From: Candidatus Omnitrophota bacterium | GTDB taxonomy: Bacteria > Omnitrophota > Gorgyraeia > Aquiviventales > Aquiviventaceae | Direction of reading: 5' to 3' | DNA length: 8,662 nucleotides | NCBI GenBank assembly: GCA_016206725.1 | Contig: JACQRA010000027.1 | Coordinates: forward strand, 1 to 8,662 | In this document: positions 1 to 7,472 of the stretch, piece after piece | Layout of the letters: each line of letters begins with the position of its first letter | Position numbering within the stretch: the stretch's first letter is position 1 | The notes under the pieces: generated by a model | Databases searched by the model: none | Told to the model about the DNA's origin: nothing | The model's input: the letters and a program-made list of their open reading frames with translations, nothing else | Made by a program: the position numbers and the translations under genes

Positions 1-1030
1 GCTCCATGATATGCGCGCACCAGCCGGCCATCCGGGCGCAGGCGAAGATGGTCGTGAACAGTTCGACGGGGATGCCGAGGTAATAGAGCAACGAGGCGGA
101 ATAGAAATCCACGTTGATGTGGAGTTTCTTCGCCTGCCAGACCGCGTCTTTGAGGCGCTCGGAGATCTCAAACCACTTCACCTCGCCATTCACGCTCGCC
201 AGCCGCTGAGAGAGCTCCCGTAGATGCTTGGCCCGTGGATCAGCGCCCTTATAGACGCGATGCCCAAAGCCCATGAACCGCTTGTGGTCCTGCAACGTCT
301 TCTGAACGTACGCGTCCACGCGATCCGCAGAACCAATGTCAACCAGCATCTCCATCGCCTTGGTGTTCGCCGCCCCATGGAGCGGTCCTTTGAGGGTGGC
401 GATGGCGGCCGTGATGCCGGAATAGAGATCGCTCTGGGTCGCCACCGTCGTGCGGGCGGCGAAGGTCGAGGCATTGAACCCGTGCTCGGCCAAGAGGACC
501 AGGTAGGCATCGAGCGCCGACGCCACGTCTCGTGAGGGCTCTTCGCCATGCAACATATAGAGGAAGTTTGCGGCATGGCCCAACTCAGGCCGAGGGCCGA
601 GCATGGGCTGCTTCTTTCGCAGTCGCTCGAATGTCGCCACGATGGTCGGCGTCTTCGCGATCAACTCGATCCCTTGTTCCCGAAGCCGCGCCGCGTCTAT
701 GTGTTCCGCCGAGGGATCGGAGAGCCCGAGGAGCGAGACGACGGTACGAAGGTACGCCATCGGGTCTCCGTAGGGCAACCGCTGCATTGTTTGGAGGACG
801 TCGGGGGGGAGCGCGCGACGCGTGACGAGTTGCTGCATCCACTCGGTTAGTTCAGCGCGATTGGGGAGGTGGCCGTTGAGCAACAAGAAGCTGACCTCTT
901 CGTAGCTCGCCCGCCCCGCGAGCTCGTCAATGGAATACCCGCGATAGATGAGTTGACACTTCACCCCGTCCACGTCGGAGAGTTGCGTGTCCGACGCCAC
1001 CACCCCTTCCAGTCCTTTTTGCACAGTCAT
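1..1030 (-). CDS. gltA: Citrate synthase, C-terminus cut by window edge
   Basis: Condenses oxaloacetate and acetyl-CoA to citrate, the entry step of the TCA cycle, in the cytosol. 343 residues are visible from ATG at 1030. The three catalytic residues of the family can be placed: His218 in GPLHGAAN, His257 in GFGHRVYKGADPRAKHL, and Asp308 in VDFYSASLLYYLGIP. The EHGFNASTFAAR signature is at about 182-193. The N-terminus (LEGVVASDTQLSDVDG) is typical of the short type found in Gram-positives, archaea and many environmental bacteria, about 370 residues long, so only some 25-30 residues should be missing. The gene lies 8 bases after mdh and a weak AGGT overlaps the mdh stop, so co-transcription with mdh is likely. 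2-methylcitrate synthase is a close paralogue and cannot be excluded from sequence alone, but the mdh neighbour and the absence of prp genes favour citrate synthase. Confidence 0.93.
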   Translation of the reverse strand, partial: MTVQKGLEGVVASDTQLSDVDGVKCQLIYRGYSIDELAGRASYEEVSFLLLNGHLPNRAELTEWMQQLVTRRALPPDVLQTMQRLPYGDPMAYLRTVVSLLGLSDPSAEHIDAARLREQGIELIAKTPTIVATFERLRKKQPMLGPRPELGHAANFLYMLHGEEPSRDVASALDAYLVLLAEHGFNASTFAARTTVATQSDLYSGITAAIATLKGPLHGAANTKAMEMLVDIGSADRVDAYVQKTLQDHKRFMGFGHRVYKGADPRAKHLRELSQRLASVNGEVKWFEISERLKDAVWQAKKLHINVDFYSASLLYYLGIPVELFTTIFACARMAGWCAHIME

Positions 1031-1038
1031 GTCACAAC

Positions 1039-1953
1039 CTATTTGAGTTGCGTACGAACCTGCTCGGCCGCGCGGTGGAGCGCCTCCCGCTCCTGGGGGC
1101 TGAGCGGCTGCTCAACAACCCGCGCCACCCCCCTGGCCGATAACTCGACGGGCACACCGAGGCACACCTCGCGCAGTCCATACTCCCCCTCTAAGCACAC
1201 ACACGCCGGCATGATCTCGTGCGTGTCGCGTAGGATCGCCGTCACCATCTGCACAATGCCGCCGGCCGGCGCATAGTAGGCGCTGGAAGATTTTAAGAGC
1301 GAGACGATCTCCGCCCCTCCGTCTCGCGTTCGCGTGATGAGCTGATCGACGTCGGGCGCAGGGAGCCGTTGACTCACGGCCGTCCCGTCCACCCTGATGG
1401 AATCCTTCACGCAGACCATCAAATCCCCATGAGACCCCAGCACCATCGCCTGAACGCTCGCGGGGCTGACGGCAAGTCGCTGCGCTACAAACGCCCGCAA
1501 GCGGCCGGTATCCAGCGTGCCGGCCATGCCCAACACGCGCTCACGAGGAAAACCCGTGCGCTGGAGAACGAGACGGGTCATCACATCGAGTGGATTGGTG
1601 ACCACGATCACCACCGCCTGAGGAGCGAATCGCGCCACGTGATCGGCGATCGGCCCGACGATGTTCGCGTTCGCGGCCAACAGGTCATCCCGCGACATGC
1701 CGGGCTTGCGGGCCAACCCCGCCGTGATGACGACGAGCCGACTGCCGGCCATCGCCGCGTAGTCGGTGCTGCCGGTGACCGCGACACCCAGATTCTCGAT
1801 CGCGGCAGCCTGCAGGAGATCCAACGATTTGCCCGCGGCGAGTCCTTCGACGACGTCAATCAGGACGACGTTGGCCAGTCCTTTCAAGAGGAGCAGGTGG
1901 GCGGCCGTCGCCCCCACTTGCCCTGCTCCGACGATCGTCACGGTAGGTAACAT
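1039..1953 (-). CDS. mdh: Malate dehydrogenase, lactate-dehydrogenase-like type
   Basis: NAD-dependent interconversion of malate and oxaloacetate in the TCA cycle, supplying the oxaloacetate used by the adjacent citrate synthase. The protein has 304 residues, close to the usual 305-315. The Rossmann motif GAGQVGA is at 9-15, and Asp33 at the end of the second strand predicts NAD rather than NADP. Arg82 and Arg88 (LARKPGMSRDD) are the substrate-binding arginines; Arg82 stands where lactate dehydrogenases have Gln, which marks this as an MDH. Asn120 is in VTNPLD. The catalytic pair is Asp148 (MAGTLDTGR) with His175 (VLGSHGD). I chose ATG 1953 because the family begins immediately before the Rossmann strand. 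The frame stays open to an ATG at 2079, but those 42 extra residues overlap the glycosyltransferase and match nothing in the family. No Shine-Dalgarno sequence is visible; a promoter lies directly upstream. Confidence 0.94.
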   Translation of the reverse strand: MLPTVTIVGAGQVGATAAHLLLLKGLANVVLIDVVEGLAAGKSLDLLQAAAIENLGVAVTGSTDYAAMAGSRLVVITAGLARKPGMSRDDLLAANANIVGPIADHVARFAPQAVVIVVTNPLDVMTRLVLQRTGFPRERVLGMAGTLDTGRLRAFVAQRLAVSPASVQAMVLGSHGDLMVCVKDSIRVDGTAVSQRLPAPDVDQLITRTRDGGAEIVSLLKSSSAYYAPAGGIVQMVTAILRDTHEIMPACVCLEGEYGLREVCLGVPVELSARGVARVVEQPLSPQEREALHRAAEQVRTQLK

Positions 1954-1961
1954 GGCGCGCC

Positions 1962-1991
1962 AGTGTAGCAAATGCGCGGAGTGGTCGTCAA
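1962..1991 (-). promoter_or_regulatory. Candidate sigma70-type promoter for mdh
   Basis: Reading the minus strand, TTGACG (1991-1986) is followed by an 18-base spacer and TACACT (1967-1962), preceded by TG at the extended -10 position (TGCTACACT). Eight bases, the palindrome GGCGCGCC, then separate the -10 from the mdh ATG. Transcription would start at or within about two bases of the ATG. The TGA stop of the upstream glycosyltransferase lies inside the -35 hexamer. Identification is by consensus matching only. Confidence 0.5.
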
Positions 1992-3484
1992 ACCTCGGAG
2001 GGACGCCACGAGGCCGTGGACAGCCGACCACCGAGCCATCGAATGGGGCTGTCCGGCCGCAGCGAGAACCATCCCACATAGCCGAATCCTGCGGCGAAGA
2101 GCATCAACCACGGCGCTGTCAACCATAGCTGACGATGAAGGGCTGCCACGGCTCCCATCCCGAAGTACAACGCCAGCCCCAATTCAATCCATCCCATCGG
2201 ACTGCCGTGGAATGCGCGATCGCGTCGAGAATCCCAGAGAGCCCATCGAGGACGAGCGCCGAATTTCGGAGTGCGCAGAAACGGGGAGGAGCGACCCAGG
2301 AGGGCTTCACACACCGCCCAGGCGTTATTGACGGACAACCCCACCGTCACGGCGAGACTCCAGGGAACGAGTGGGATGCGTGTGAACCACGAGGGATCGA
2401 GGGCTCGCTGGCCGCACAGGTAGAAGCACGCGCCGGAGACGGTCAGGAGGACAAACCACACAACATCCGCCACGATCTGATGCGGCCACGGCAACCATCC
2501 CATCATCAGCGGAATGGTCCCGAGGCTGGCAATCAACCCAAGCGGGTAGCACACGTACGACGTCAGGTGCCCCACCGCGTCCAGTTTGACGCTCCAGGGA
2601 ATCGGAGCGCGCAGGACATTCCTTAAGAGTTTCTTTGCCGTCTCCACAGACCCTTTCGTCCATCGGAACTGCTGGATCTTCCACGCCGTCATCTCGATGG
2701 GCAGCTCCGCCGGACAGACCAGCTCAGGCAGAAACACCCCGCGCCACCCCTTCAACTGAGCCCGATAGGAGAGATCGAGGTCTTCCGTGAGCGTCTGCGC
2801 GGACCATCCGCCTGCGTCCACAATCGCCGTCTTGCGCCATATCCCCGCCGTGCCATTAAAACTGAAAAAGTGTCCTGCCGCGCAACGAGCCGATTGCTCG
2901 ATGCCAAAGTGCCCGTCCAACAGGATCGCCTGCAGCCGAGTCAGGAGGCTGTAGTCCCGGTTGAGATGCCCCCAGCGAGCCTGGACCATCCCCACGAGCG
3001 GATCGGTAAAGAACGGCACGGTGCGATGCAGGAAGTCTCGCGGCACGAGAAAATCCGCATCAAAAACGGCGAGGAAATCTCCCGCCGCATGACGCAGCCC
3101 TTCGGTTAACGCGCCGGCCTTAAAGCCGCTCCGCGTTGAACGACGGAGGTGCTGAAGAGTCAGACCGCGCGCCTGATAACGCTCGAGGAGCGTCGCGATG
3201 ATCGTGGAGGTCTCGTCGGTTGAGTCATCGAGCACTTGAATCTCAAGTCGATCCTGAGGGTAGTCCACCTCGCAGGCAGATCGAATCGTCCGCTCGACCA
3301 CGTCGCGCTCGTTATAGACCGGGATCTGGATCGTGACCCTCGGCCATGCCCTCGGTGGCGTCGGCTCGACCGGACGCAGGGACCGACCGCGAAAATAGAG
3401 GATCAACAGGTAATAGCGGTAGAGCCCGTAGAGGGCTAACACCCCCAGCAGCATGAGATACCCGTTTGCCAGCACGTCTTCCAT
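1988..3484 (-). CDS. Membrane glycosyltransferase family 2, CslA/cellulose-synthase-like
   Basis: Processive-type inner-membrane glycosyltransferase expected to polymerise a nucleotide sugar into a beta-linked polysaccharide. The 498 residues show an N-terminal membrane helix (about 7-30), a cytosolic GT-A domain, and about five C-terminal hydrophobic segments (about 305-330, 337-357, 370-392, 430-450, 455-475). The GT2 motifs are complete: DDS at 86-88, DAD at 142-144 (FDADF), FNGTAGIWR at 209-217, TED at 233-235 (TEDLDLSYR), and QQFRW at 271-275. The stretch VQARWGHLNRDYSLLTRLQ and the C-terminal FLRTPKFG (402-409) resemble plant CslA/CslC mannan and glucan synthases and their bacterial relatives more than BcsA. 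No PilZ domain is present. It starts 3 bases after the pfkB stop (TGA ACG ATG), without a Shine-Dalgarno sequence, so it is probably translationally coupled. The substrate and product (mannan, glucomannan or beta-glucan) cannot be read from the sequence. Confidence 0.88.
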   Translation of the reverse strand: MEDVLANGYLMLLGVLALYGLYRYYLLILYFRGRSLRPVEPTPPRAWPRVTIQIPVYNERDVVERTIRSACEVDYPQDRLEIQVLDDSTDETSTIIATLLERYQARGLTLQHLRRSTRSGFKAGALTEGLRHAAGDFLAVFDADFLVPRDFLHRTVPFFTDPLVGMVQARWGHLNRDYSLLTRLQAILLDGHFGIEQSARCAAGHFFSFNGTAGIWRKTAIVDAGGWSAQTLTEDLDLSYRAQLKGWRGVFLPELVCPAELPIEMTAWKIQQFRWTKGSVETAKKLLRNVLRAPIPWSVKLDAVGHLTSYVCYPLGLIASLGTIPLMMGWLPWPHQIVADVVWFVLLTVSGACFYLCGQRALDPSWFTRIPLVPWSLAVTVGLSVNNAWAVCEALLGRSSPFLRTPKFGARPRWALWDSRRDRAFHGSPMGWIELGLALYFGMGAVAALHRQLWLTAPWLMLFAAGFGYVGWFSLRPDSPIRWLGGRLSTASWRPSEV

Positions 3485-3490
3485 CGTTCA
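3482..3490 (-). other. In-frame stop-start junction, pfkB to glycosyltransferase
   Basis: The junction reads TGA ACG ATG, so the stop and restart are in one frame separated by a single codon. No ribosome binding site precedes the ATG, which points to termination-reinitiation by the same ribosome. Rare readthrough would join the two proteins. Confidence 0.6.
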
Positions 3491-4423
3491 CAGGGTTGTG
3501 ATGACGACTCGACGAGCCAGACGCAGGGCGTCGGCTCGATGAAACAGCTCGGTGCCTGGCGTCATGGCGCAGGCCGCACCACACCCAACCCCGAGACGCA
3601 GCGCGTCCCGCCACGACCGCGTGCGTAACCACCCCACCGCGAATCCGGCCACCAAGGAATCCCCCGCCCCAACCGGCGAGTTCGTCTTGACCCGAGGAGT
3701 CGTCGCGAAGAGTGTGAGGGAAGGATGCGCCACGGCGAGAACGGCTCCCTCTTCACCCATCGAGAGTAACACGGAGGCCGGTCCACGCCGCACAAGATCC
3801 TGGGCGGCTTGCACGATGTCATGACGCTGACGCAAGGAACGTCCCAGCAGCTCTTCGGCCTCCGCACGATTGGGTTTGATGAGCCAGGGCCTTGCCGAAA
3901 GTCCATGCCGCAAGGAAGCGCCAGAGGCATCAAGGACCGTCAGAGCGCGTCTTTCCCGTACGCCTCTGAGCAAGCGCGCATACGTGGTGGTTGAGACGCC
4001 GGGCGGCAGGCTCCCCGACAAGACGATGCATCGACTGGTGGCCGGGAGATCGCGCAGGAGCCGCTCAAGATGACGAAGGTCTCGACGAGATACCGTGGGG
4101 CCTGGCGTGTTGATCTGCGTGATACCGCGAGGACGGTCAGTTTGAATCTGGTAGTTATTGCGCGTCTCCCCGGGAATCGTCACGAACCGATGCGCGATGC
4201 CGTCTTGACTGAGGAGTTTTCCCAGCAGCTGCCCATCGCTGCCACCCGCCATGGCCACCGCCAGGGTGTTGGCGCCTAATTCATGGATTCCCCGCGCGAC
4301 GTTGATGCCCTTCCCACCGGCATAGCGCTGGAAACGAACGGCCCGATTCAGCGTCCCTAGATCAAGGCGGCGCATCCATACCCACTCATCCAAGGAAGGG
4401 TTCAGTGTCACCGTTACGATCAT
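3488..4423 (-). CDS. pfkB: PfkB-family sugar-phosphate kinase, FruK/LacC subfamily
   Basis: ATP-dependent kinase of the ribokinase fold acting on a phosphorylated hexose, such as fructose-1-phosphate, fructose-6-phosphate or tagatose-6-phosphate. The 311-residue length is normal. The start MIVTVTLNPSLDE is characteristic of 1-phosphofructokinase and tagatose-6-phosphate kinase. The substrate glycines GGKG are at 36-39 followed by NVAR at 41-44. LSGSLPPG is at 135-142, KPNRAEAEEL at 183-192, and the nucleotide and anion-hole motif VGAGD at 251-255 carries the catalytic base Asp255. The ATG overlaps the glgA stop as ATGA, so the two are tightly coupled. No PTS fructose transporter or fru regulator is visible. 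A glycolytic role on fructose-6-phosphate, linked to glycogen turnover, is therefore a reasonable inference, but the substrate is undetermined. Confidence 0.88.
   Translation of the reverse strand: MIVTVTLNPSLDEWVWMRRLDLGTLNRAVRFQRYAGGKGINVARGIHELGANTLAVAMAGGSDGQLLGKLLSQDGIAHRFVTIPGETRNNYQIQTDRPRGITQINTPGPTVSRRDLRHLERLLRDLPATSRCIVLSGSLPPGVSTTTYARLLRGVRERRALTVLDASGASLRHGLSARPWLIKPNRAEAEELLGRSLRQRHDIVQAAQDLVRRGPASVLLSMGEEGAVLAVAHPSLTLFATTPRVKTNSPVGAGDSLVAGFAVGWLRTRSWRDALRLGVGCGAACAMTPGTELFHRADALRLARRVVITTL
4420..4423 (-). other. ATGA overlap between glgA stop and pfkB start
   Basis: The minus strand reads GCATGATC: ATG (4423-4421) opens pfkB and TGA (4422-4420) closes glgA. This four-base overlap is a classical sign of translational coupling and of a shared transcript. 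Confidence 0.9.
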
Positions 4424-5877
4424 GCGGTCATGGCCTGTTCATACAGTTGGACGTAGGCCCGCGCCGAACGATCCCAAGAGAAATCTTGCTGCATGCCGGT
4501 TCGCATGACCTGCGTCCATGCCCGTCGATCAGCGAAGAGTTGGAGGGTGCGCTCGACCGCCTGCAGCAACGCCTGGGGGGCATGCGACCGAAAGACGAAT
4601 CCCCTTGCGGTCCGATTCGCCAGCGTCTTCGGGGTGACATCGGTGACCGTATCCGCTAAGCCGCCGGTGCGATGAACGACCGGGACGGTACCGTAGCGCA
4701 TGCTGTACATCTGATTCAACCCGCACGGCTCAAAACGCGAGGGCATCAAGAACGCATCGGCCCCCGCTTCGATCCGGTGAGCCAGCACCTCATCGAACCG
4801 CAGCGTCACGCTCACTCGATCCGGATACGTCTTTGCAAACTTGGTGAGGCGTTCCTGGTAGCGCGGATCGCCGTTGCCAAGGAGCGCGATCTGAATCGGC
4901 TGCTCCATCAGGCGAGGCAGCGTCTCAAGCAAGAGGTCGATCCCTTTTTGCTCGGCGAGGCGCTGGATCATGCCGATGAGCAGTGCCGGCTGTTGCGGCA
5001 GACGGCATTGACGCTGAAGCGCCGCTTTACATCGCGCCTTTCCGCTGAGGCGCCGCACGTTGTAGCGCGCGGCGAGATGCGGATCGGTGTTTGGGTCCCA
5101 GACGTCGACGTCAATCCCATTCAGAATCCCCGTCAGGCGATCGCGCCGCTGTCGCAGGAGACCGTCCAGGCCGCAGCCGAAGGCCGGCGTTTGAACCTCC
5201 TCAGCGTAGGTGGGACTGACCGTCGAGAGACGATCCGCGTAGACCAGCCCTCCCTTGAGACAGTTGACCTTCCCGTAGAACTCCAGGCCGCCCATTCGAA
5301 ACGCCTCATCAGGCAACCCGGTGAGCGCCCACCCCTCACTCGGAAACACCCCTTGATACGCGAGATTGTGGACGGTGAAGAGCGTCCGCGCCGAGCGCCA
5401 GAACCGATCCGAACCACGAGTCAGTTTCAGGTGAGCGATACCCAGCGCCGTTTGCCAATCGTGGCCATGGACGATGTCGGGGCGCCAGCCGAGTTGCGGG
5501 ATGAGAGCCAACATGGCTTGGCTGAAGAAACTAAACCGCTCAAGGTTATCGGAAAAATCCGTGCCGGCGGCTTGATACACGCCGTCGCGATCAAACAGCG
5601 CCGGCTGCTCGACCAGGTAGACCGGAATCGTCCCGCCCGGCATCCGGCTTTCGACGAGGGAGCCTTCACGCGCGCGCGAGTCAAGTTGGACGACCGCACG
5701 CTCAGACCGGCGAGTTAGGCTGACACCCGATGCCTCCACCTCGCGATACCGCGGCAGGATGACGCGGACATCGTGTCCCAACCGCGCCAAGGCCTTCGGC
5801 AGCGCGCCGGCGACATCCGCCAGCCCGCCGGTCTTCACGAATGGGGTGACTTCAGAAACCACGAGGAGGATGTTCAC
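4420..5877 (-). CDS. glgA: Glycogen (starch) synthase, GT5
   Basis: Transfers glucose from ADP-glucose to the non-reducing end of alpha-1,4-glucan, the elongation step of glycogen synthesis in the cytosol. The 485 residues match the usual bacterial length. The N-terminal Rossmann domain carries the ADP-glucose loop KTGGLADVAGALPKAL (15-30), HGHDW (137-141) and VHNLAYQG (169-176). The C-terminal domain carries ILNGIDVDVWDP (251-262), the RLAEQKGIDLL loop with Lys311, SRFEPCGLNQMYSMRYG with Glu383, and the phosphate-binding RTGGLADTV (403-411). The start is GTG at 5877: the family begins MNIL..SEVTPF immediately before KTGGL, exactly at this codon. The GTG overlaps the stop of the branching-enzyme gene. 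No ADP-glucose pyrophosphorylase (glgC) or phosphorylase (glgP) gene lies in the window, so substrate supply and breakdown must be encoded elsewhere. Confidence 0.96.
   Translation of the reverse strand: MNILLVVSEVTPFVKTGGLADVAGALPKALARLGHDVRVILPRYREVEASGVSLTRRSERAVVQLDSRAREGSLVESRMPGGTIPVYLVEQPALFDRDGVYQAAGTDFSDNLERFSFFSQAMLALIPQLGWRPDIVHGHDWQTALGIAHLKLTRGSDRFWRSARTLFTVHNLAYQGVFPSEGWALTGLPDEAFRMGGLEFYGKVNCLKGGLVYADRLSTVSPTYAEEVQTPAFGCGLDGLLRQRRDRLTGILNGIDVDVWDPNTDPHLAARYNVRRLSGKARCKAALQRQCRLPQQPALLIGMIQRLAEQKGIDLLLETLPRLMEQPIQIALLGNGDPRYQERLTKFAKTYPDRVSVTLRFDEVLAHRIEAGADAFLMPSRFEPCGLNQMYSMRYGTVPVVHRTGGLADTVTDVTPKTLANRTARGFVFRSHAPQALLQAVERTLQLFADRRAWTQVMRTGMQQDFSWDRSARAYVQLYEQAMTA
5874..5877 (-). 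other. GTGA overlap between branching enzyme stop and glgA start
   Basis: The minus strand reads TACGTGAAC: TGA (5876-5874) ends the GH57 gene and GTG (5877-5875) opens glgA. There is no recognisable Shine-Dalgarno sequence before this GTG, so glgA translation probably depends on the upstream gene being translated. Confidence 0.85.
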
Positions 5878-7466
5878 GTACGGTACACGCGGTAGTCAAT
5901 AAAGGGAAACAAGTTGTCGGTCGCCTCAATCTCGGTGAGCCACGACTCGTGAAGGTCATGGCGGGTGAGCGCGTCGTACAGTCGGCTGAAGCGACCGAGG
6001 TGGTCATGCATCCGCCGGTAGGCATAGGTGGTATGGGTTTGGGTTTTGAGGATGAACGCCCAATCAGAAGACTGGGCTAGCAGCAGCTCTCGGCCCATTT
6101 GGTTCAGGGCGCGCTGCTCCAACCCGCTCGCGTCCGGATACCGATCGGCTAGCTCGACCATGCGTTCGACCATCTTATGCAGGTGGCGATAGATCCAATC
6201 GTTGGATCCGTTGAGCCAGACTTCGTGATACCCTTGATAACCCCAACTCGACATCGTCGGCTGAATGACCTGGTTGCGTGGGTAGCGCGCCAGATAGTCT
6301 GACGGGGTGCTCAGCCGAAACACGTTCTGGTCGTAGTGAACTTTCCGGATGAGCAGCTCCAACCAGTCCGGCCCCTCAAACCACCAGTGGCCGAACAGCT
6401 CGGCATCGTAGGGACTGACCACGATCGGCTGACGGTCCATCAGCGAGCTGAGGGATTCGATCTGCCGCTCACGGTTGAACAGAAAATTGCCGGCATGCCT
6501 GGCGGCTGTTTCGAGCGCGCGCGACGGATCGTAGGGGGCTTTGTCCTCCGTGGCTCCGGTGATCCGATAGTACTTGAGACCTGTGTGCAAACGCGTGCCG
6601 TCTCCGTTCAAATAGGGGCGGATGTAGCTATAGTCCAAATCGAAGCCGATGTCCCGATAGAACTCGCGGTAATCCGGATCGCCCGGATAGCCGTCTTTCG
6701 CGCTCCACACGCTTTTCGAGGATTCTAAATCCCGCCCAAAGGCGGCGACTTTGCTGCGGCAATACACCGGCGCATAGACGCCGTATTTCGGACGGGGCGA
6801 ACCAAAGAGCACGCCGTGAGCGTCCGTCACGAAAAACCGAATCCCGAGGTCCTTGAGCATCTGATCGTGGCCGGGGTGATACCCGCACTCGGGCAACCAG
6901 ATCCCGAGGGGCCGCCGGCCAAACGCCTGCTCGAAGGCCTCCACACCGACGGCGAGTTGTGCGCGCACCGCGGCAGGATGGAGGTCCATTAATGGCAAAT
7001 AGCCATGGGTCGCGGCCGAGGTGACCAGCTCCAGGTAGCCTCGTTCCATCAACTCGCGAAATGGGGCGATCAGATTGCGATGGTAGGTCTCTCCGAACTG
7101 ACGGCGGGCCGTCGTGAAGCGCTGACGGTAGAACTGCGCAAGTGGATGGAAGGCCGTCTGTTCTTTCGTGCGCGCGCATTCCTTGTCGGCCAATTCAATC
7201 AGCCGATCCAGATGACGCAGATACCGTTCCTGGAGCAAGCCGTCGGAGAGCATCGCCAACAAGGTTGGCGTCAACGACATCGTGATCCGAAACGGCACCT
7301 GATCCTCCGCCAACCGATGGAAGCGCTCGAGCAGCGGCAGGTACGTTTCGGTGATCGCCTCAAAGAGCCACCGCTCTTCGAGAAATTCCTCATGCTCCGG
7401 ATGGCGCACAAACGGCAGATGCGAGTGGAGCAGAATCGCGAGGTAACCGTGCGGACCGTTGCCCAT
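5874..7466 (-). CDS. GH57 1,4-alpha-glucan branching enzyme (with DUF1957)
   Basis: Cleaves alpha-1,4-glucan and re-attaches the oligosaccharide through an alpha-1,6 bond, producing branched glycogen. The 530 residues match the bacterial GH57 branching enzymes, such as the Thermus TTHA1902 type. The N-terminal catalytic (beta/alpha)7 barrel holds HSHLPF (14-19), nucleophile Glu193 in WLPECGY, and acid/base Asp354 in SPYDAELFGHWWFEGP. The region 227-246 (VYAPVYCRSKVAAFGRD) corresponds to the flexible tyrosine-bearing loop linked to transferase activity in characterised members. The C-terminal helical DUF1957 part includes WGYQGYHEVWLN (408-419), whose tryptophans line the active cleft. These features favour branching activity over an amylase, although some GH57 proteins of this group are mainly hydrolytic. 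It lies between the DUF4912 gene (6 bases) and glgA (4-base overlap). It is unrelated in sequence to GH13 GlgB. Confidence 0.93.
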   Translation of the reverse strand: MGNGPHGYLAILLHSHLPFVRHPEHEEFLEERWLFEAITETYLPLLERFHRLAEDQVPFRITMSLTPTLLAMLSDGLLQERYLRHLDRLIELADKECARTKEQTAFHPLAQFYRQRFTTARRQFGETYHRNLIAPFRELMERGYLELVTSAATHGYLPLMDLHPAAVRAQLAVGVEAFEQAFGRRPLGIWLPECGYHPGHDQMLKDLGIRFFVTDAHGVLFGSPRPKYGVYAPVYCRSKVAAFGRDLESSKSVWSAKDGYPGDPDYREFYRDIGFDLDYSYIRPYLNGDGTRLHTGLKYYRITGATEDKAPYDPSRALETAARHAGNFLFNRERQIESLSSLMDRQPIVVSPYDAELFGHWWFEGPDWLELLIRKVHYDQNVFRLSTPSDYLARYPRNQVIQPTMSSWGYQGYHEVWLNGSNDWIYRHLHKMVERMVELADRYPDASGLEQRALNQMGRELLLAQSSDWAFILKTQTHTTYAYRRMHDHLGRFSRLYDALTRHDLHESWLTEIEATDNLFPFIDYRVYRT

Positions 7467-7472
7467 GAGACG

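Noticed and set aside
1369..1950. Plus-strand open frame of 193 codons antisense to mdh
   Set aside because: Composition is His/Arg/Asp-rich shadow sequence, and mdh on the other strand is complete with all catalytic residues.
1954..1961. Palindrome GGCGCGCC just before the mdh start
   Set aside because: An eight-base GC palindrome is expected now and then in GC-rich DNA, and no second copy was noticed near another start. It is noted only as part of the mdh promoter spacing.
1954..2079. N-terminal extension of malate dehydrogenase from ATG 2079
   Set aside because: The extra 42 residues overlap the glycosyltransferase C-terminus, are Arg/Pro-rich and unlike the family. The Rossmann strand begins right after ATG 1953.
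4672..5718. Plus-strand open frame of 348 codons antisense to glgA
   Set aside because: It lies entirely within glgA, whose family motifs are complete. Its product is Arg/His/Gln-rich with no recognisable domain, as expected of a shadow frame in GC-rich DNA.
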